Part shown: piece by piece, positions 59,339 to 64,000 of the stretch | Layout of the letters: each line of letters starts with the position of its first letter | Position numbering within the stretch: the first letter of the stretch is position 1 | Origin: Actinomadura mexicana | GTDB taxonomy: Bacteria > Actinomycetota > Actinomycetes > Streptosporangiales > Streptosporangiaceae | Assembly: GCF_900188105.1 (NCBI RefSeq) | Contig: NZ_FZNP01000004.1 | Span: 434,001-498,000 of the forward strand | Direction: 5' to 3' | DNA length: 64,000 nucleotides | Position numbers and translations under genes: made by a program | The notes under the pieces: model-generated | Databases searched by the model: none | Told to the model about the DNA's origin: nothing | What the model saw: only the letters and a program-made list of their open reading frames with translations

Positions 59339-59379
59339 CTCACTGCTCACTTCTTTAGGTGAATTTCTCACTGTTCACT
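59339..59379 (+). promoter_or_regulatory. Direct repeats and TGAGAAAT-type box before the regulator gene
   Basis: CTCACTGCTCACT (59339-59351) and CTCACTGTTCACT (59367-59379) are 13-base direct repeats with one mismatch and a 28-base period. GTGAATTTCTCAC (59359-59371) is the inverted form of the box at 53404. It lies 100 bases before the regulator start, so self-control and cluster control are plausible. Confidence 0.5.
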
Positions 59380-59473
59380 GCGACCGGTCGGCTTGGTAGC
59401 CTCCGTTTTTGTCGGCGGCAACGAATTCCGGCCTGTCCTCTCAGCTGCAAGTCGTGGGGGTCTGAAGCGCGTC

Positions 59474-60934
59474 ATGACGAGGCCCAAGGTGCCGAACGGG
59501 CTGCTGCGCGGCCTGCTGGCCGAGGCGGGCTGGACCGAGGACTTCCTGGCCAGGCAGGTCAACGCGGTGGCCGCCGAGTCCGGGGTGACGATGCGGCTGG
59601 ACCGGCGGTCGGTGACGCACTGGCTCGCCGGCCGGCGTCCCCGGTCGCCGGTGCCCGAACTGATCGCCGAGGCGCTCACCCGCGCGCTGCGCCGTCCGGT
59701 CGGTCTCGCCGACATGGGGCTGGACGGGGCCGCGGGACCGGCCGGACGCGGGAAGCCGAGCCGGGCACCCCGGCCGCGCGCCGGCGTCGACCGCCTCCCG
59801 TCCGCCGACGGGGAGAGTCCCGTCCTCCCCCGCGACGTCGTCTCCCTCCTGACCGCTCTGGCGCAGGTCGACGAGGGCCGGCGGCGGCGGCTGGCCGCCA
59901 CGCCGTACCGGCTGGCCGCTCTCACCGTGCCCGACTGGGCGGACGCCGCGGCACGCCAGCCCCGCCCGGCGCCCCGGCCGGACGCGGCGCGCACGCAGCT
60001 GCTGGAGCCGGGGCAGGTGGCCACCGCGGAGCAGATGGCACGGGTGTTCTCCCACGCTGACGACTCGTTCGGAGGAGGCCAGGCGCGCGGAGAACTGTCC
60101 TGCTACCTCGCCTACGACATCGCGCCGAGACTCCGTGCCGCCGGAACCCCGGCGCTGCGGCGCAAGCTCTTCGCGGCCGCCACGCAACTCTCCTACCTGG
60201 CGGCGTTCATGTGCTTCGACGATGAGTGCCACGGCCTGGCCCAGCGCTACTACCGGACCACGCTGAGGCTCGCCGTCGAGAACAACGACCCGGCCGGCTA
60301 CGCCATCGCGCTGCGGGGCATGTCGGTTCAGGCGCGGAGCCTGGGCCACCACCGGCGCGCCGTCGACCTCGCCGAGGCGGCGGCGAGACTCAGCCGCAGC
60401 GCCGCCGGCCCGGCCCGCCAGGCGTTCTTCCTGGGCCAGGTCGCGGTCGCCGCGGCCGCCGCCGGAGACCGGCACCACGCGCTGACCACGATCTCGGCCG
60501 CGGAGCGGCGCCTGGACCAGGCGTCCTCCCTGGCCGCGACGAACCTGGCGGCCCATGGCAACACCACGATGGGCCGGTACCATCCCGCGGCGCTGGCGCA
60601 CCAGGAGGCGGCCGTCCGGGCGCTGCTGGGCGACAGGAGGGGGGCGATCAGCGCGCTCGCCGAAGCCGTCCGCCACCGCCCGCCGTGGGAGTGCCGCTCC
60701 CGCGCCCTCGTCCACGCCCGCCTCGCCGAACTCCACCTGGACCAAGGCCATCTCGACCAGGCCGTCACCGTCTGGCACGCCTTCCTCGACGACTTCCCCT
60801 TCCTGACGTGCCGGCGCGCCACCACCGCGGTGAAGGTCCTGCGGTCCCGGCTCCACCCTCAGCGCGCCAATCCCGCCGTCAGGCAACTGCTGGCCCGCAC
60901 CATCCCCTCGGCCCCCGACACGGCGGTCTCGTGA
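59474..60934 (+). CDS. Cluster-associated XRE-like regulator with TPR-like repeats
   Basis: 486 residues. The N-terminal ~75 resemble an XRE-type HTH (GLLRGLLAEAGWTEDFLARQVNAVAAESG; LDRRSVTHWLAGRRPRSPVPELIAEALTRALRRPVGLADMGL, in part). The rest is alpha-helical with repeated A-L-R patterns suggestive of TPR (RQAFFLGQVAVAAAAAGDRHHALTTISAAERRLDQA; ALVHARLAELHLDQGHLDQAVTVW, in part). Such proteins are common, poorly understood regulators in actinomycete clusters. The ATG at 59474 has only a weak upstream G-rich stretch. It is the natural candidate to bind the TGAGAAAT boxes. Confidence 0.72.
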   Translation: MTRPKVPNGLLRGLLAEAGWTEDFLARQVNAVAAESGVTMRLDRRSVTHWLAGRRPRSPVPELIAEALTRALRRPVGLADMGLDGAAGPAGRGKPSRAPRPRAGVDRLPSADGESPVLPRDVVSLLTALAQVDEGRRRRLAATPYRLAALTVPDWADAAARQPRPAPRPDAARTQLLEPGQVATAEQMARVFSHADDSFGGGQARGELSCYLAYDIAPRLRAAGTPALRRKLFAAATQLSYLAAFMCFDDECHGLAQRYYRTTLRLAVENNDPAGYAIALRGMSVQARSLGHHRRAVDLAEAAARLSRSAAGPARQAFFLGQVAVAAAAAGDRHHALTTISAAERRLDQASSLAATNLAAHGNTTMGRYHPAALAHQEAAVRALLGDRRGAISALAEAVRHRPPWECRSRALVHARLAELHLDQGHLDQAVTVWHAFLDDFPFLTCRRATTAVKVLRSRLHPQRANPAVRQLLARTIPSAPDTAVS

Positions 60935-61016
60935 GTGCCGGCCCCCTCAGAACCCGTCCGGCGGAGGCGAACCGTCCGGACGGCGACACCGGTCCGCCGC
61001 ACGGAGGTAGATGATC

Positions 61017-62363
61017 ATGAATCGTTCGCTGCGGGTGGAGCGGTTCCCCGTCGGCGGGATCCCGCCGGGGCGCGTTGTGGTGGCCACCACGATCGTTCAT
61101 CCCGACCGGGGCGTGGTCCCCTCTCCCGCCGCGCCGCTGCTGGCGGCGGCCCTCGGACGCGGCGAACCCGGCCCCGCCCGGCGGCGGGTCCGGCTCGATC
61201 CGGTCGCCGTGCCCGCCGAGGCGTCCGGCGCCCGCGACGGCGTGCTCGTGACGGCGTCCTACCTGGACAGGACGGGCCGGGCCGTCGGCCTGGGAGCGGC
61301 CGCCCAGGCGGCCGACCGCGCGGCGGTGGCGGTGTGCGCGGACCTGGTCGCCCAGTGGGCCGGGGTGCTGAGGTCGCGCCGTCTGCTGGTGGCGGACGGC
61401 GATCCCGACTGCGCGGGCGCGCGCGCTGGCATCGAGGCCGTCCTCCGGGCGGCCCGCGACGCGGCGCCGGACACCCCGGTCCACGTCCACGGCCGGCCGC
61501 TCGCCGCCGCCGGCCGGCTCGCGCGGCTCACCGCGGCCGGTGTCACGATCAGCGACGGTCTGGACGCGGTGCCGGATGCGGCGGTGGTGGTGTTCCCCGC
61601 CCACGGGGTGTCCCCGTCCGTGCGGGCCGAGGCGGCCGCACGCGGGCTCACCGTGGTGGACGCGACCTGCCCCCTGGCCGCCCTGGCGCATCGCGACGTC
61701 CGAGCCTACGCGGACCGCGGCGACGCGGTGGTGCTGATCACCGGGCCCCGCGACACCGCGGCCGAGCGCGTGTCGGTCTCCCAGGCGCCGGAGTCCGTGC
61801 TGCCGATGCGGGACGCCACGCCGCCGGCCGGCCTCCGGCGGCCCGGAACCGACCCGGACGGGCTCTCGTTCGTGGTGCAGCCCGGGATCCGGGTGGAGGA
61901 CGCGGCCACGATGATCGCTGCCCTGCGAACGCGGGTCCCCCGGGTGCGCGGGCAGCACTACGACGCGCTCTGCCATGCCGCCACCGACCGGGCGGCGGCC
62001 GTCCGCCTGGTCGCGGCGGCCGTCGATCTCACCCTGGTGCTCGGCGCCGCCGACGATCCGGACGCCGCTCACATGCAGGCCGAAGCCGCCGCGGAAGGCC
62101 GGACGGTCCGCCGCCTGGAGGCCGTGGGCGACATCGCCGCCGGATGGCTGGCCGGCGTGGACTCCATCGGCGTGGTTCCCACCCGGTCGGCACCCCCGGA
62201 GCTGATGGCCCAGGTGCAGGACGCCCTGGCCGGCCTGGGGCCGCTCTCCGCGGCCACCCGGAAGGTGCGGACCAGCACCGGGGAGCGCGCACCGGACGTC
62301 GCCGACGGGGCCGCGCCCCCGGTGGGCCCCGGTGACCGTGAGAAATCCATATATGCTGTTTAG
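61017..62363 (+). CDS. Divergent IspH (HMBPP reductase) paralogue with N-terminal extension
   Basis: 448 residues, ATG 8 bases after GGAGGT. Residues ~125-415 match IspH: AHGVSPSVRAEAAARGLTVVDATCPLAA, GVDSIGVVPTRSAPPELM and the three cluster cysteines C132 (DCAGARAG), C218 (DATCPL) and C319 (DALCHAA), spaced 86 and 101 as in E. coli IspH (84 and 101). Residues that bind the diphosphate substrate are not kept: the GHxGHPE loop reads TGPRDTAAE and the SNSSNS site reads ADDPDA. Residues 1-120 form an extra domain. It is probably a 4Fe-4S enzyme with a new substrate rather than the housekeeping isoprenoid enzyme. Confidence 0.75.
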   Translation: MNRSLRVERFPVGGIPPGRVVVATTIVHPDRGVVPSPAAPLLAAALGRGEPGPARRRVRLDPVAVPAEASGARDGVLVTASYLDRTGRAVGLGAAAQAADRAAVAVCADLVAQWAGVLRSRRLLVADGDPDCAGARAGIEAVLRAARDAAPDTPVHVHGRPLAAAGRLARLTAAGVTISDGLDAVPDAAVVVFPAHGVSPSVRAEAAARGLTVVDATCPLAALAHRDVRAYADRGDAVVLITGPRDTAAERVSVSQAPESVLPMRDATPPAGLRRPGTDPDGLSFVVQPGIRVEDAATMIAALRTRVPRVRGQHYDALCHAATDRAAAVRLVAAAVDLTLVLGAADDPDAAHMQAEAAAEGRTVRRLEAVGDIAAGWLAGVDSIGVVPTRSAPPELMAQVQDALAGLGPLSAATRKVRTSTGERAPDVADGAAPPVGPGDREKSIYAV

Positions 62364-62393
62364 TTTCCCATATTGTAGAGGACAGTTTCTCAT
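62338..62393 (+). promoter_or_regulatory. TGAGAAAT-type boxes upstream of the methyltransferase gene
   Basis: GTGAGAAATCCAT (62338-62350) overlaps the end of the IspH-like gene, and GTTTCTCAT (62385-62393, inverted) lies 36 bases on. The A/T-rich stretch between (CATATATG, TATTGTAG) suits a promoter for the gene at 62596. Confidence 0.45.
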
Positions 62394-62595
62394 CGGTACG
62401 CTGGCCGCCAAAGGCATGTCAGCGACTGAATGCTAAGAAATTCCGCGACACCCACCTCCGACTGGATACCCCTATTCGGGTGATTCAGGGGTCGTCAGGC
62501 CGAATGCCTTGGGCAAGCATGAATCACGCCGACCATCCGGCACTGCGGAAACAGCGGCCGCGATTCGCCGCCGCCGACGACATTGGAGATTCGTT

Positions 62596-64000
62596 ATGGC
62601 GCAGTACCGATCCCCGATGTCGGTCTCGGCGGAGGCGACGGACTGGCGCGCCGAGGCGCGCCGCGCCTCGTTCCTCTTCCAGGACGGGGTGCTGCTCTGT
62701 ATGACCGTCTCGGCGTTCGACGCGCTCGGGCTGCTGGACGGCAAGCCGTACGACACGGGCGGCCTGCCGGGCACCGGGTACCTGCGCGCGGCCTGGCACT
62801 GCCTGGCCGCGGTCGGCTGGATCGAGCCCGACACCGCCCCGGCCTGGACCGAGCGGGGGACGGAGGCGCTGCGGTACCGGGCGCGGCTCGCCGCGGGCGG
62901 AGCCTTCCTCGCCCGCTTCGACGACAACGCGCCCGACTGCTGGACCGCCCCCTGGGACACCGCCACCGAGGCGGCCTTCGCCGCCCTGCTCCAGGACCAC
63001 GAGCGGTGGCGCGCCGACGCCGATCCGGCCGACCCGCTCACGGCCTACCTGGACGCGGCCCTCCTCGTCCCGGCCGTCCTCACCCTGCGCGGCACCGGTC
63101 GCCTGCACCGGCCGACCGGCGACTTCGCGCGGCTGTTCACCCTCCTCGGGTGGCTCGACGACGGCGGATGGACCGAACCGGGCCTGGCATGCCTCGACTT
63201 CGCCGACCACTGCGGTCTCGTCGGCTCCTACCTGCCCATGCTGAGCCGGCTGCGGGCGCTGTTCCGCGGGGAACTCGTGGTCGCGCCCGGCGAGGGCGAA
63301 TGGCACTGCCAGCGGCGGATCAACGTGGAGGCCAGTTCGGCCGCGCACCGGCGGTACTTCGCGGACGCCGACTCGATCTTCGAGGAGATCTTCCGCCGCT
63401 CGCCCCGCCCGGCCTTCGTCGCCGACATGGGCTGCGGGGACGGGAGTTGGCTCGCCCATCTGCACGGCCTCCTCGGGGACGGTGTGCGGTACGTCGGCAT
63501 CGACGTCAGCTCGGTGGCCCTCGACCGGGCCCGCGAAGTGCTGCGCGACGCGGACGTGCCCGACCCGCTGCTCCTGATCGGCGACATCACCGACCCCGAC
63601 GCGCTGCGCGGGCAACTCGCCGAGCACGGTCTCGCGATCGAGGACGGGCTCCACATCAGGTCGTTCCTCGACCACGACCGCACCTACATCGGCACGGACC
63701 CGCGCGGGAACGTTCCGGGCTGGTCGTCGGGCGCCTACATCGCGCCCGACGGCAGTCCGCTGAGCGCCGCCGAGGTCGAGTCGGACCTCGTCGCCCACCT
63801 CGAACGCTGGCGGCCGCACGTCGGCACGTACGGGCTGGTCGTCATCGAGGCGCACGGCGTGGCGCCGCGGGTGGCGCGGCATCAGGCCGGCGCGACGCAC
63901 TCGGCTGCGCTCGACGCCTACCACGCCCTGTCGCACCAGTACCTCGTCGAGTACTCCGCCTTCCTGCGCTGCTGCGGGCTCGCCGGGCTGCAGCCGGTCG
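62596..64000 (+). CDS. Large SAM-dependent methyltransferase (3' end beyond window)
   Basis: The frame stays open to the window end, 468 residues visible. GGAG lies 7 bases before the ATG. Residues ~25-215 are an N-terminal helical region with winged-helix-like pieces (FDALGLLDG; YLRAAWHCLAAVGWIEP). The methyltransferase core begins near 270: FVADMGCGDGSWLAHLHGLLG, YVGIDVSSVALDRA, then GDITDP. The later IEDGLHIRSFLDHDRTYIG recalls the carrier-linked metal-dependent methyltransferase domains of some PKS proteins, a tentative link. It likely tailors the product of the carrier operon. Confidence 0.8.
   Translation, partial: MAQYRSPMSVSAEATDWRAEARRASFLFQDGVLLCMTVSAFDALGLLDGKPYDTGGLPGTGYLRAAWHCLAAVGWIEPDTAPAWTERGTEALRYRARLAAGGAFLARFDDNAPDCWTAPWDTATEAAFAALLQDHERWRADADPADPLTAYLDAALLVPAVLTLRGTGRLHRPTGDFARLFTLLGWLDDGGWTEPGLACLDFADHCGLVGSYLPMLSRLRALFRGELVVAPGEGEWHCQRRINVEASSAAHRRYFADADSIFEEIFRRSPRPAFVADMGCGDGSWLAHLHGLLGDGVRYVGIDVSSVALDRAREVLRDADVPDPLLLIGDITDPDALRGQLAEHGLAIEDGLHIRSFLDHDRTYIGTDPRGNVPGWSSGAYIAPDGSPLSAAEVESDLVAHLERWRPHVGTYGLVVIEAHGVAPRVARHQAGATHSAALDAYHALSHQYLVEYSAFLRCCGLAGLQPV

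Noticed and set aside
61017..62363. Housekeeping ispH
   Set aside because: The substrate-binding loops are replaced and a 120-residue extension is present; the location is a biosynthetic cluster.

Overview
The window is high-GC actinobacterial chromosome with GTG/TTG starts, ATGA-type gene overlaps, a Gly-Cys-Val tRNA cluster, many TetR/LacI/AraC/LuxR regulators and an actinobacterial cytochrome b. The gene content fits a filamentous actinomycete, perhaps an Actinomadura-like member of the Thermomonosporaceae. That placement is inference from gene content; no 16S gene is present.

Region 1 (1-8.9 kb). The truncated end of a Crp-type sensor fused to a cyclase-like domain comes first. An aerobic benzoyl-CoA (box) catabolic block follows: boxB, boxC and a benzoate-CoA ligase on the minus strand, and a divergent PaaX-type repressor. 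The boxC and ligase promoters share the same sequence architecture. boxA is not in the window. Next are an iron-sulfur electron-transfer subunit and an NrfD membrane subunit without a catalytic partner.

Region 2 (8.9-23 kb). Mostly single genes: a secreted GH13 amylase with a CBM20 domain and a maltose-type operator, a TesB thioesterase, a DoxX protein, a duplicated secreted protein, a hemerythrin-like protein that has lost its metal ligands, an extra cytochrome b with a Crp-like site, TetR, Crp and AraC regulators, a LysE exporter, a DUF427 protein, a Tat-type intradiol dioxygenase-like protein, a tandem-repeat tract and a DUF2637 membrane protein.

Region 3 (23-45 kb). A LacI-controlled ABC importer operon (binding protein, ATPase, two permeases, SDR). 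An MFS exporter plus methyltransferase operon follows, preceded by a nine-codon leader ORF and a stable hairpin, which suggests ribosome-mediated attenuation. Then come a DHA2-type exporter, an F420/PPOX oxidoreductase, an isolated hypF, an ArsR/SRPBCC pair, an LLM oxidoreductase/FMN reductase pair, a TDT transporter with divergent LysR, YceI and a tandem universal stress protein.

Region 4 (44-53 kb). A CHAP-type hydrolase, the tRNA cluster, an alpha/beta-hydrolase pseudogene, RidA, a CPA2 antiporter, a large LuxR-type (LAL) regulator, a NarL-type regulator lacking the phosphoacceptor aspartate, a small HTH/zinc-protein pair, and about 1 kb of non-coding DNA.

Region 5 (53.6-64 kb) is the most interesting part. 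A tightly packed operon encodes a transglutaminase-like Cys-His-Asp protein, an AurF-type diiron oxygenase, a carrier protein, a SerRS-like amino acid:carrier-protein ligase, a nitronate-monooxygenase-like flavoprotein, an alpha/beta-hydrolase, a second carrier protein and a phosphopantetheinyl transferase. A regulator, a divergent IspH paralogue and a large methyltransferase (cut by the window end) follow. Together they look like a stand-alone, non-NRPS system that loads an amino acid on a carrier, oxidises it (probably at nitrogen) and transfers it. A TGAGAAAT-type motif recurs in three control regions of this cluster. I do not recognise the product.
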